Source: Lotus japonicus
Taxonomy: Eukaryota > Streptophyta > Magnoliopsida > Fabales > Fabaceae
Length of the DNA: 64,000 nt
NCBI RefSeq assembly: GCF_012489685.1
Contig: NC_080043.1
Span: 38,021,127 to 38,085,126 of the forward strand
Reading direction: 5' to 3'
This document shows, piece after piece, positions 22,945-33,190 of the stretch. A program made the translations under genes and the position numbers. The notes beneath the pieces were generated by a model. The model was not told where the DNA came from, ran no database searches, and saw nothing but the letters and a program-made list of their open reading frames with translations. How positions within the stretch are numbered: the first letter of the stretch is position 1; every line of letters starts with the position of its first letter.

Positions 22945-23424
22945 CTATGTGCTAGCATGATCGTCGTCTGAATCAGAATCCAGAACGACCAAGTCTATCA
23001 ACCCTATCCGTCCTCCCCTCGCTCCTGCAACGCTCTCCGATGCTGGACTCACGGGCTTAGGGCCCGAACCCTGATCATCAATGATCGCAACGGAGGGTGC
23101 ACTAGACCCTGCCGAAGGCACTCCCACTGGAATCTCCTCTGAGGGATCCTCCTCCTCTGAAGATGACGGTGGCGGCGGTGCTCCTCCAAGACCTGGTCCA
23201 CAGTGAACGCCCGGTGGCAAGTTGAAGCTGATAGAGCATCGCCTCAACACTCCTGACCTCAAGAGTCCTCCACTATCCACGTGGTCCTCCATGATACGCC
23301 CCGAATACGTCGCTCGGTGGCTCGCGGGGTCAACCACCCACGACCCGGGGTCGTCCTGGTCGATCATCTCGTACCTAATCCCCCCCGAAGGGTGGACCAT
23401 TGCGAACCAATCCGCAATGTTCAT
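22945..23424 (-). CDS. LTR-encoded protein in solo LTR D (159 aa)
   Basis: The minus-strand ATG directly follows CTTTTGTCAG and reads MNIADWFAMVHPSGG. It then has DQDDPGSWVVDPASHRATYS, FNLPPGVHCGPG, a proline/serine/acidic linker (PPPPSSSEEEDPSEE) and a final DLVVLDSDSDDDHAST. The frame is unbroken although the surrounding LTR differs in many places from element A. Differences from the A protein look enriched for conservative changes, suggesting coding constraint in the lineage. Function unknown. Confidence 0.5.
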   Translation of the reverse strand: MNIADWFAMVHPSGGIRYEMIDQDDPGSWVVDPASHRATYSGRIMEDHVDSGGLLRSGVLRRCSISFNLPPGVHCGPGLGGAPPPPSSSEEEDPSEEIPVGVPSAGSSAPSVAIIDDQGSGPKPVSPASESVAGARGGRIGLIDLVVLDSDSDDDHAST

Positions 23425-24095
23425 CTGACAAAAGGCGTTGTCCGCCAAAACACACACAGAAGACGCGAGGGTCAACTCTAAAGAACTATGTAGATAATAA
23501 ATCCAATAGGTACAAATAATAGATAGCCACTTAGGCTTATAGCTAAAGATATCATTCCTAGGGTTGCATGTTCCACAATAACATGAACGCAATAATAACA
23601 CTTAGCATGTTACAAGTAAGATAATCAAATAGCAATCACACTCAACAACTAAATTAGTATGCATGTTGCATGATATGTATGCAGGTTAACCCAGTCAACC
23701 AATATGCAATCCGGAACGGATGGACATCAACGGATCAGCCCTTCACCAGCCACGGTGGTGCCATTTCGGCCCGCGTGCCTCTTACTCCAACAACAACGGT
23801 AGTCAGATCAGCCGTAACCCGTAGGTCTGCCATTTCGGTCTGCTACAAGAGACGTCTACAGACGCTCTATCACGGAAATCCGGGTCTTATGACCATTTTG
23901 GAATCCGACGAGGTCCAGAGTACGTCCTGTGTTAATACCCCATTAATGTTGCATGAATGCAGGATGATTAGTCAAACAACGTCTCCGTCCTCACTCGACA
24001 CGTCGCCACGTGTTCTAGGTAAATTAAAGTCTCTAAAATCTTACCCTAAGGCAAAGTCGATTCTGCGACAAAAGACACACTTCACAACACACATC

Positions 24096-24221
24096 GCTGC
24101 TCCAACAGCACAAGAGTATCACATACTCGGGAACTAACGGTTCCCCGGACTTATCCCCAGGATAGCCCCACAACATAGCTGCTCCAACAGCACAACAACC
24201 AACGCTGCTCCAACAGCACAA
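24096..24221. repeat. Dispersed 18 bp repeat in LTR D
   Basis: Three copies of GCTGCTCCAACAGCACAA at 24096, 24178 and 24204. They occupy the part of the LTR where element A has its 37 bp minisatellite, so this segment appears to change rapidly between families. Confidence 0.8.
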
Positions 24222-24856
24222 CAACAACAGACTCAACACTTGGATCCAACGACACTTCTCGTTTTCCAAACTATGATTTTCATCCAAAGCCTCCTTTCGA
24301 GATTATTACCCTTACTTAAAGATTTAGAGGTTGTTTAATGTCTTATGAATTTTCTTTTCAAAATAATATCCTTTTTAGTCTTATCGCAATTCCTATAAGT
24401 TCTCGGGATCTTCGAATCCCCAAATGACTCCAGAGAATGTCTCGATCCATAAACCCTATACAAGGCCCGAACCTCGTTCGTCCTATCAAACTTTCTCAAA
24501 ACTCTCAAAATAAAATCGGCATGACCTGCCCGCTATTCTCACCATTCAGAATCTCAGATTTTCAGTGTAAAGCATATTTAAATCATCACAATCGACAACA
24601 TGTCATATATCAATAAATCGCATCATAAACACTTAGCACTTAGCATATAAAGCATGCACCACACATCCTAGATTACCCACATAGCACATAGCATGTAAGT
24701 CAATCTTCAAAAACATTCAGTAGATGAATCATCTACATTGTCAGCCGAAGCCTCAGAAAACATTTTCAATCACACACAATCCCAGTGCATAAACAGTAAA
24801 CAATGTCGAAACATCGACCCTAAGCATTAACTAGAGATTCAGTGAGAAGCCCTCAC

Positions 24857-24934
24857 CTGAAGGTTCTCCAGCAAAAACTTCAAACTCTTCTTCACAAGCA
24901 AGGTGTTGATCCTCAGGAAATTCCTCAAAATCAC
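24857..24934 (-). other. Predicted 78 bp exon in solo LTR D
   Basis: The minus strand reads GTTCTAAAG|...CTTCAG|GTGAGGG. It has the same length and splice-like borders as the element A blocks at 1304 and 10095, an open phase-0 frame (VILRNFLRINTLLVKK at its start) and no ATG. Confidence 0.45.
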
Positions 24935-25748
24935 CTTTAGAACAAAACCACAAAAATCAATCAGAATCTATCGGAAACTAAGCTATCGATACTTACTAAG
25001 GTTACTCGAAGTAATCTATACTCTAAGGTACGATAATCTAGCGCGAAAAGACAAGTTTTCGGAAAAGGAAATTTCTTCCTCCCCCTTAATAGCTCTCGGC
25101 CACTATAGGTAATTGTAGGGTTCGATTTTTCTTCGATCAAACTTGGTTCCTATGCTTTCATAAGCCGTAACTAAGGGTATTCTGAACTCGGAAAAATTAT
25201 CGGATCAAAAACTGTCGCAGGGGTATTTTGGTCATGATTTTTAACTTAGGATTTTCAAAACTGAAATCCCAAAAATAAAATTTTGCAGGGACGTCACCAA
25301 CGACGTTTATGACAACTAATCCTACTAGCACTAAGCTAAGGCGATAGTTTACAGCCTAAAGATTGGAACTTTACTCAAAAACTACATAAAATGGGTATTT
25401 TAGGTTCAAATTGATTCCGGCGGAATTCCGGCGACATAACGGAAAATCTAATCCGGCAGAAGTGATCTTGGGCATACATAGAAGAGGTTTAGAATCAGAA
25501 ATGAAAGATTCAGGATAGTTTTGCAAAAACCCATAAACTATCCACTCAGAAAACTCTACAGAAAAGCTATGGAAAAAGCGATCGGAGGTAAGGATTAGCG
25601 ACTATACCTCGAAACCTTGAAGTAGCAACTGATTGATCGACGATCAAGCAAACGATGAAGAAAAACTCTTCTTCCTTCTTCCTTGTTCTTGGCCGCGGTT
25701 TAGAGGAGAGAAAATGGAGGAAAATTGTGTTTTTTCTTCCTTTGTTTG

Positions 25749-25757
25749 CTATATATA
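25749..25757 (-). promoter_or_regulatory. TATA box of solo LTR D
   Basis: The minus strand TATATATAG occupies the place of the element A TATA box. It lies upstream of a conserved donor-like GAG|GTATAG whose exon side ends at 25608. Confidence 0.5.
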
Positions 25758-26474
25758 GAAGGTGGAAATTCGCGGGAAAATGAAAGTTTCGCGAATCCGA
25801 TTTTTCCGGCGTCATTCACCATGAATTCTAAGATAGGTTTTGGCAAAGGAATTCCCAAGCTAAGAAGATGTCTCCTTGTATTTTTGGCAACTAATGCAAA
25901 GTCGGTGCAAAGTCGGTGTAAAACTATTTTACCCGATAAGTTGCTTTTTGCCTCGAATGTCGGAATGGAAAACTTCCTTCTGAAGAAAGATTGAAATCAT
26001 CAAGAGAAATGGGTGTACGCGTGTGGAATATTCATTTGAAGCTCTGAATAGATAAAGTCCTCAAAGTCGGGAAATTCTAGGGTTTTGAAATACCAGGGAT
26101 TCGGTTTCGGCAAACTTCCGATGATTGGAATCGGACGTTCGTAGATCCTAGAGTTTCGCCTCGAAACGATTGTTATATATGGAAGAAGAGAAATTCTAAC
26201 ATTTCTCTGAAGATTTTTGGAATTAACTGCCAGCGTGCCTAAAAGTGAAAATTAGCTATATACTAGGGTTTCTGACCTAGGTTTAAGCGTAAAACGTTCG
26301 TGCTATAACTTTTATCGATCATAATGAAATCCTTGAACTTTTCCTGAACTTTCTCCTTCATAAATATATTTCATTTAATAAACTTTCGTTCAGGTTTCCC
26401 TTCCCATTACATCAACCCTAATCGTGAATAAAAAGTTTATTCACTTAACATAAGCCTAAAACTCGGGCCTTACA

Positions 26475-26884
26475 AGTCACTTCCAGGTCCTAATGTCGCT
26501 GCTCCGTCAAAGAAGAGACAATGTGGGTGGCTCGAGGAGTGATTGATGTTTGTCTTGTTGGGGGTCGAGTGACACGTAGTTCTAAACTATCATTTATTTG
26601 TATCATTTTCAGAGATTATGGATGTATTTTGGTTTAGGGCTTTAGCCCAAGGTTTCAACTTTTGTACTGTTGGATTATTTGTTGCTTTTAATTAAAGAGT
26701 TGCTTTATTCATAAATGTATGATTTATTTATTCCGCAAGTTTTAAAAACGTAAAGTTTTCAAGAGTTTCACAATAATTGAACCTTCATCATTAATGCAAG
26801 ATTAATAAGTGAATCGACGAAAACTCTTTACGAAAATACATGTGATTGGTTATTGTGTGACACTCGAGAAATCGGGGCGTTACA
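26475..26884 (+). mobile_element. LTR B2 fragment, right piece to LTR end
   Basis: It continues the B LTR after solo LTR D, reads the end of the LTR B ORF (KKRQCGWLEE) and ends ATCGGGGCGTTACA. Together with 22417-22456 it is a 5'-truncated B-family LTR. Confidence 0.9.
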
Positions 26885-26887
26885 TTG

Positions 26888-26899
26888 TGGTATCAGAGC
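26888..26899 (+). other. Primer binding site of element B2
   Basis: TGGTATCAGAGC as in B1. The leader after it is split by two later insertions. Confidence 0.9.
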
Positions 26900-26916
26900 T
26901 CCGGTTGAGAAACCAG

Positions 26917-28127
26917 TGTAAGATCAAATTTTGACCGTGTAGTACAACTCTATGTTTTGATGATTACAAGTTAACATTTTAGTATGAACAATTATGGTAC
27001 TCTAACGTGTTTTCTGAGTGTGCTCTTAACAGGCTCTAACCTTAATGTAATCTCACACAAATCAGAAGCACTTGGCTTAAAGAGTGACCCTAGCAACGAT
27101 TTCGCAATCTCTATGTTCAATCTAAACAGTAGAAAAGCTTCAGAAGATCTGAAGTTAATCAAGCTCTGATATGGACTCAGCTCACTTGAAGTTCTGAGGA
27201 TCCAGACGTTCTGATAACCCAGACACTCTGAAGGTTCAGATGTTCTGATGGTGTAGAAGACTCTGAAGATCCAGAAGCTAAAAAATGAAGACTCTGAAGT
27301 CCAGAAGCAAACTGGCTCTGAAGACCAAGTACTTCTCCTCTGAGTTCAGAATCAGAAGGTACAACGGTCAGAGGATCCATGCTTCCCTCTGACTCTGATC
27401 AACAAGCTTCACAAGTTCCAACACGAAGCATTCCTCTGATCAGGAGTCAACAAGGTTAAAGGTCAAGTCACTATCTAAAGTAAAAAAGCAAATGTACTAT
27501 CTTGACGACCTAACCTAACATTCTCAACCACAGCAGAAGCTAGAAATCTCAGTTCTGCCCTCTAACGGTAGCATTCCCATGCAGTGTGCAAACCCTAATC
27601 CTTGGAGTATATATAGAGGCTGAAGACTGAAAGATGTGGTTGGAAGAAACTTATACGCGCAAGCAATATTCAAATCTTCTAAGCTATCTTTCTTCATCGA
27701 ATTCATTGCGTTTACTACAAGCTTTTAAGAAGCAATTTCTTTGTAAACAATATTTCTTAAACAGTTGTTTAGTTTACCTTTAGGAGATCAAGGTTGATCG
27801 GATCCTAGAGAAGACTAAGAGAGTGAATCTTAGTGTGAGCTAAGTCAGTGTATTGTTAGTCACTTGTAGGTTTCAAGTGCAGTTGTAACAATTCTCTGAT
27901 TAGTGGATTGCCTTCATTCTAAGAAGGAAGAAATCACCTTCACAGGTAGACTGGACTAGCTTGAGTGATTCATCAAGTGAACCAGGATAAAATCCTTGTG
28001 TGCTTTTCTCATCTCTTATCTTAAGCACTTTACTTGTGTCTCGAAAGATTTGTTAAAATCTTAAGGTGGAAGTTTTATTCTGAAAACGCTATTCAAACCC
28101 CCCTTTCTACCGTTTTTCATACCTTCA
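26917..28127 (+). mobile_element. Solo LTR of a Sirevirus/Maximus-type Ty1/copia element (1211 bp)
   Basis: It starts TGTAAGATCAAATTTTGACC and ends CATACCTTCA. A perfect TSD ACCAG (26912-26916, 28128-28132) lies inside the B2 leader. The interior has many CTGAAG/CAGAAG/TTCTGA words, and the end has a run of Cs before CTTTCTACCG, typical of legume Sireviruses. No internal region. A TATA-like GTATATATAGAGG lies near 27607. The orientation follows from the LTR end features. Confidence 0.88.
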
Positions 28128-28132
28128 ACCAG

Positions 28133-28199
28133 AGCACTAGGGTTTTGGGCACACGAGTTTGAACTCGTTGCTGTTTGTTTTTGATGAGTTCTAGGTTAC
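28133..28199 (+). other. Element B2 leader fragment
   Basis: It matches the B1 leader at 20269-20335 (AGCACTAGGGTTTTGGGCAC). It is interrupted by element C at 28200 and continues at 36996. Confidence 0.85.
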
Positions 28200-29528
28200 T
28201 GATGACCCTATTTTAGTAGTGTTTTTAGGGTCATTTCTTTGTTTGTTTTGAGTCTTTTTGTTGAGTCTCATGTAGTGTTTCATGCATTATCATGTATTTT
28301 TATCTTTTCTTGAATCTTTACTTTGTTTTAGTAATTTTGTAGTTTTATAGGGACTTTTCTTGCATTTTAAGTTAAGTTTAGGACTTGCATGATTTTCTTT
28401 TGTTTTATGAAGGACCTCTTGTTCTAATGAGCTCTTTGAGCTTCTAGATTCTTCCTTAACTGGTTGGTTAGGTTTGCAGAGCAGAAACTGAAGGAAAAAG
28501 AAAGCCAAGAAGCATGGAATTGAAGGAGGACTTAAAGAGGATTGAAAGAGGAGTTACAGAAGCTGAAAAGTCTTTTCTAGGCGAGCTTGAGCGCCTAGGC
28601 GCTGGGAATTGGCGCTTAGGCGCCAATAAGGCTCCAGAGAGCATGTTTTGGGCATGCAATTGGCGCTCAGGCGCTCTGAATTGGAACCTGAGCGCCTGGA
28701 CTCGTATTTTTTGTGTATAAATAAGGTTTAGGCAAATTTCTTTGGGGAGTTAGACATTTTTACTCATTTTGGATCAAGTTTGAGAGCTGAGGAGAACCTT
28801 GGGGCTGTAGGAAGGCTTCCAACTTGTATTTTCTCAGGTTTTCATTACATTTTCTATATGAATTCACTAGCCATGAGTGGCAAGTTTCCTTTTTTGCTTT
28901 GGTTTAAGAGATTCTATGAAGTTTTAGTTTGTTAAATCCTATCTCTATGCATGAGTTCTTGATTTAATCTTGTATTTCATTTCCACTATGCATGTTTAGC
29001 TTTGGTTCACCTTTGCTATAGGCTAGATTATAATCAAACGGAAGTTTGTTATGATTTAGGGACACGAATTGAAATAGATCCTTCTATACTTGCTTCTAGG
29101 CATAGAGTGAGGGGAGGGTTTTGTTGGCCTGAATAAACATGCTTATAAACCTCTTATGAATGTTTAAGTACACAAGGAATTGGGCTTAACTTTCAGTTTG
29201 AGAGAATTACTTTTGTGAGGAATCAACTAGTAAGTACATAGTCTATAACAACAAGAGACAAATCAAGGTGTTACATGCATAGGATAGGTGGACTAAAATG
29301 GATTAGATGATCAAAAACCCAAGGCAACTTTCTATCAATTGTTATTTACAACATTATCAACATTGCTCTTTTGCAAAACTTTTGTCACAAACATCCAAAA
29401 TCAATTTCTGAATTTTATTGCTTTAGAAACTTGCAAACTTTAGGCTTAAATCAACAATTCTCACTCACAATCCCTGTGCTTCGATATTTTAAAACCCGGA
29501 GATTCGTACACTTGTGAATTGACCAACA
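28200..29528 (+). mobile_element. 5' LTR of Athila/Tat-like element C (1329 bp)
   Basis: TGATGACCCTATTTTAGTAG ... ATTGACCAACA. The whole element (28200-36990) is flanked by a perfect TSD GTTAC (28195-28199 and 36991-36995). The U3 part holds a cluster of GC-rich palindromic GAGCGCCTAGGCGC-like motifs (28580-28700) followed by a TATA-like GTATAAATAAGG at about 28716. Confidence 0.95.
28580..28728 (+). promoter_or_regulatory. Palindromic motif cluster and TATA box in C 5' LTR
   Basis: Repeated GCGCCTAGGCGC-type motifs and variants (GCGCTTAGGCGCC, GCGCTCAGGCGC, GAGCGCCTGG) precede TATAAATA. The same cluster is in the 3' LTR at 36047-36188. Similar motifs recur inside the element at 32433-32530. 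Confidence 0.6.
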
Positions 29529-29534
29529 ACTTTT

Positions 29535-29552
29535 TGGCGTCGTTGCTAGGGA
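29535..29552 (+). other. Primer binding site of element C
   Basis: TGGCGTCGTTGCTAGGGA resembles the TGGCGCCGTTGCCGGGG PBS common in Athila/Tat elements. It begins seven bases after the LTR. Confidence 0.75.
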
Positions 29553-29659
29553 TTGTTTGTGGTTTTCGGTTTAAGTTAAAGAGTTTGTTTGTTAGTTTTA
29601 CTAAGCATTGAATTGAATAGGTGCTACTAACCTTTTCTTTGTTTGTGTGATTTCAGTTT

Positions 29660-30912
29660 ATGCAAGGTAGACTTGGCACGGATCCATTGATGTTTGATCC
29701 GGAGCCAGAGCGTACTCTCCATCGTCGTCGAGCTCAGCAAAGAGCTGCTGAGATAGCCACCAGGGCTGTCCATATGACGGAGGAGGAATTGCAAGCCAAC
29801 ATTGAAGAAAAAGTGAATGAGGCTATTGCTCAAAGACTTCAAGAGCAAGAAGCAGAGAATGCCAATTGTTCTCTTAGAGACCTCACCTCGGCTGCCATGA
29901 GCTACGATTATCCGGGCAGCATAGTTTCCCCCGATGGCACGGGAAATTTTGAGCTGAGGCCGGCATTCATTAATTTGGTGAGCCAAAATCAGTATGGTGG
30001 AAGTGCTCTTGAAGATCCTCATTCACACATGGAGCGGTTTATCCGCAATTGCAACACTTATCGAGTTCAGAATGTTTCAGCGGACACCATCCGCTTGAGT
30101 TTGTTCCCTTTTTCGTTGAGGGACACTGCTGAAGAATGGTTGAATTCACAGCCCCAAGGTAGCATCACATCTTGGGAAGACTTGGCTGAGAAATTCACCA
30201 CAAGGTTTGTTCCAAGAGCCCTCTTGAGAAAGCTCAAGAACGACATCATGACTTTTGCTCAATCCACCGATGAGAATCTTTATGAAGCTTGGGAAAGGTT
30301 CAAAAAGCTCTTGAGGAGGTGTCCTCAACACAACCTTACCCAAGCTGAGCAAGTAGCAAAGTTCTATGATGGTCTCCAATATTCTTAGAGGTTTGGCTTG
30401 GATGCAGCTTCAAACGGTGAGTTCGATGCCTTACTTCCACAAGTGGGGTACGAGCTGATTGAAAAAATGGCTATAAGAGCCATGAACTCAAGTAATGAAC
30501 GCCAAGCCCGAAGAGGAGTCCTAGAGGTTGAGGCTTATGATCAGCTCATGGCCTCCAACAAGCAACTCTCCAAGCAAATGAATGAGATTCAAAATCAAAT
30601 GAAGACTACTAAGATTGGTGGTCGAGTTGCCAAATTGGAGTGTGTGACTTGTGGAGGGCCACATGACAGCAAAGAATGCACAGAGACTAGATCGGAGGAG
30701 GAAGTGAAGGCCATGGGTCAAGCTCGGAATGACCCATTTTCAAATACTTACAATCCAGGATGGAGGAATCACCCCAATTTTTCTTGGAGGCAAGGTAATA
30801 GTGGGCAAGGAAATGGCTTTCAAAGGTAGTTTCCTAGCCAAGGATTTCAAGGCGCTCAAGACAACCTCAAGAGCGAGGAGAAGGTGAAGGTAGTGGTTCC
30901 AAGAAGAGTTTA
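29660..30912 (+). pseudogene. gag: Element C gag (interrupted)
   Basis: It starts MQGRLGTDPLMFDPEPERTL and has an Athila-type capsid (FELRPAFINLVSQNQYGG, HSHMERFIRNCNTYRV, TAEEWLNSQPQGSITSWEDL). The same frame is broken by TAG at 30386 and 30827 and ends at TAG 30910. A CxxCGGPHDSKEC zinc-knuckle-like motif lies near 30644. Downstream the frame shifts into the protease ORF. The particle protein is therefore broken in this copy. Confidence 0.88.
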
Positions 30913-30921
30913 GAAGAGTAG

Positions 30922-32268
30922 GTGGAAACTTTCATCAACCGGACGGAGAATAATTACAAGAATCAAGAGGCGGCTATCAAGAATCTTGAGAATCAATTTG
31001 GCCAGCTGGCCAAGCAAATAGCCGAGATACCTCAAGGTAAGTTTCCTTCCGACATTATCCCTAATCCTAAGCAAGAAAATGCCTCTGTTGTAGCCACTAG
31101 AAGTGGGAGAGTGATTAATGAATTGAAGAAAAAAACAGAGGGAGAAAAAAGAGAGGAGATAGTGGAAGGAGAAGTAGTTGTGCCTATTAAGGTGAGAGAG
31201 GAAGTTGATCTTACTCCTGAAACTAGCAAGGTTTCGTTCCCTAAAGCATTGGCTAAGAAGAGCTTAGATAAAAAGTTTTCAAAATTTGTTGATGTTTTCA
31301 AGAAGCTCCACATTAGTATTCTTTTTGCCGATGCTTTGGAACAAATGCCTATATATGCTAAGTTTATGAAGGATATTTTGCATAAGAGAAGAAGGTTGAA
31401 GGGAGTAGATGAGACAGTGTTGATGACGGAGGAATGTAGTGCCATTTTGCAGCGGAAAATGCCAAAGAAAAGAAGAGACCCCGGAAGTTTTACTATTCCG
31501 GTGGAAATTGAAGGCATGGCGGATGTGGAAGCCTTATGTGATCTAGGAGCAAGCATCAATTTGATGCCGCTCACCATGTTTGAGAGGCTGAACCTAGGAG
31601 AGGTTACTCCAACCATGCTCTCCTTGCAAATGGCGGATCGATCCCTCAAGACTCCATATGGGATTGTGGAGGATGTCATGGTGCGGGTGGACAAGTATGT
31701 GTTCCCCGTGGACTTTGTTGTGCTTGATATGGAGGAGGATGAAAAGATTCCTCTCATTTTTGGTCGACCTTTCTTAGCTACTTGTAGAGCTAAGATCTAC
31801 GTTGACAATGGCCACCTCATTCTCCGTGTTGGTAAGGAAAAGGTACGGTTTTCTGTTTTTAATCCTATGATTGAGACTAACCATGATAACAATTTTGTTT
31901 ATGATGTGATTAGAAGCAAATCGAAAGTTCCGGAAGAGACCCCCAAGGCTAATGAAACAGTTGATGAGTTCCATCCGGCTCTCATCAAGCTTGTTAGTGG
32001 TAACAAGTATGGGGGGTCTAAGTACGAGAACTTGCATTCTCACATGGTGAAGTTCACTCAAGCTAGCTCCCTTGCTAAGATTGAGGGTGTTTCAAGTGAT
32101 GAAGTGAAGATTAAACTCTTCCCTCATTCTTTGACAAGGGAAGTTAGAGCATGGTTTGATGAGCAAAAGGACATAGCCTCATGGGAGGACCTACTTCAAA
32201 GATTTTGTGCAAGGTTTCTTCCTTGCACTTGTGGTAAGTTAATCAATGGAAAAGAATTTCCTTCCTAA
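30922..32268 (+). CDS. Element C protease region fused to a second gag-like segment
   Basis: One 448-codon frame. The N-terminal part has the late-gag pattern (NQFGQLAKQIAEIPQG). The Athila protease follows: ALCDLGASINLMPLTMFERL with Asp in the DLGAS site near residues 206-211, then MADRSLKTPYGIVEDV and IPLIFGRPFLAT. Where reverse transcriptase should begin, the frame instead continues with a capsid-like segment (FHPALIKLVSGNKYGG, LHSHMVKFTQ, WFDEQKDIASWEDLLQRF) that echoes the gag upstream. It stops at 32268. No RT, RNase H or integrase is present anywhere in the element, so it needs another element's enzymes. The first codon may not be the true start. Confidence 0.85.
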   Translation: METFINRTENNYKNQEAAIKNLENQFGQLAKQIAEIPQGKFPSDIIPNPKQENASVVATRSGRVINELKKKTEGEKREEIVEGEVVVPIKVREEVDLTPETSKVSFPKALAKKSLDKKFSKFVDVFKKLHISILFADALEQMPIYAKFMKDILHKRRRLKGVDETVLMTEECSAILQRKMPKKRRDPGSFTIPVEIEGMADVEALCDLGASINLMPLTMFERLNLGEVTPTMLSLQMADRSLKTPYGIVEDVMVRVDKYVFPVDFVVLDMEEDEKIPLIFGRPFLATCRAKIYVDNGHLILRVGKEKVRFSVFNPMIETNHDNNFVYDVIRSKSKVPEETPKANETVDEFHPALIKLVSGNKYGGSKYENLHSHMVKFTQASSLAKIEGVSSDEVKIKLFPHSLTREVRAWFDEQKDIASWEDLLQRFCARFLPCTCGKLINGKEFPS

Positions 32269-32309
32269 CACCATCGGAAGGAGAGTCCACCTAGGACTAT
32301 AACCTAGGG

Positions 32310-32326
32310 CTAAATGGGAGACAACC
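32310..32326 (+). other. Short stem-loop after the element C protease/gag ORF
   Basis: ATGGGAGACAACCCATT can pair TGGG with CCCA around AGACAA. Similar GGGAGGCAACCCA stretches are familiar from plant Tat/Athila elements after coding regions. Role unknown. Confidence 0.4.
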
Positions 32327-32432
32327 CATTCTTTCATTTTGCTCTTTTCTATCTTTTAGTTTTATAGTATTTTAGGTGTTTAATTTCAAAAAAAAAAAAG
32401 TAATTTTTTTTTTTTGAAAAAACTGGGCTGAG

Positions 32433-32530
32433 CGCCTAGGCACCAATTCACGAGCGCCTAGGCGCCAATTAGTGGCAGAGGCACTGCCTCTGGAACTGGC
32501 TTGAGCGCCTGAGCGCTCCCCTCAAGCGCT
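32433..32530 (+). promoter_or_regulatory. Internal copy of LTR-type palindromic motifs upstream of env-like ORF
   Basis: GAGCGCCTAGGCACC, GAGCGCCTAGGCGCC, GAGCGCCTGAGCGC and AAGCGCTCC repeat the motif set seen before the LTR TATA box, placed about 0.7 kb before the third ORF. This suggests an internal promoter for a separate transcript. Inference only; the TATA equivalent here is weak. Confidence 0.4.
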
Positions 32531-32751
32531 CCTGTACGGGTTTTTGCCTACTTTGTGGGTTTTAAAACCCCAACCTTTTCATTTTCCCACTCTTAACTCT
32601 CATTCCTTCATAAAAAACGCATCCCACTATCTCCATACCCCATTTCTACTCTTCATTTCTCACTTGCACACACTTTAGCTCTTCCAATTGCTTCCAATTT
32701 TTGCATTGCTTCAAGTTTCTTTCACTGGCACCCACTCACTCTCAAGTCAAG

Positions 32752-33190
32752 GTAAGTTCCAAACTTCACTTTCCTTCATTTTTTTGCTCATGGGCTTTGC
32801 AATGCATGCTTCTATGGGGGTTTTGGGTGAGTGATTTGTTGTTTATGCAAGTTGGATTTGGGTTATATTTGTTCATTTGGGGTTGATTTTGTGCTTAATT
32901 AGAAAGGGTTTGTGAATTTGTGAGAGTTGGGTAGTTAGGATTTTGTGGTTTAGTTTAGTTTAGCTTTTGCTTACAAGGTGTTTGTTAGAATGCCTCAATG
33001 AGTTCTCTTAGTCAATTTTTGGCAAGTGCTTTAGTGGTGATCTTTTCTTCTTTGCCAAAGTCACTAAGAGACTTGTTGGGTGCACTTAGGAAGTTTAATT
33101 TTTGTACAAAGTTTCTTCTTTCATTTCTTTTTATTTTTGAACTAACATCTCTAACGTTTGTGGCTTGTGGATGTGCTAACAATTTTGCAG
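32752..33190 (+). other. Predicted leader intron of the element C third ORF
   Basis: Donor TCAAG|GTAAGT at 32751/32752 and acceptor AACAATTTTGCAG|ATG at 33190/33191 bound a T-rich 439 bp segment. The acceptor abuts the ORF's ATG. Both sites fit the plant consensus well. Confidence 0.5.

Larger units (their letters stand above)
22457..26474 (-). mobile_element. Solo LTR D, chromovirus related to element A (4018 bp)
   Basis: On the minus strand it runs from TGTAAGGCCC to GGTGTTACA. A perfect 5 bp target-site duplication AGTCA flanks it (22452-22456 and 26475-26479). No internal region is present, so the element was reduced to a solo LTR by LTR-LTR recombination. It is homologous to the LTR of A (same start, TATA region, 78 bp exon, ORF) but clearly diverged, so it is a sister family or older lineage. 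Confidence 0.95.

Noticed and set aside
31032..31757. Minus-strand 241-codon ORF
   Set aside because: It lies opposite the clear protease ORF and shows no recognisable domain.
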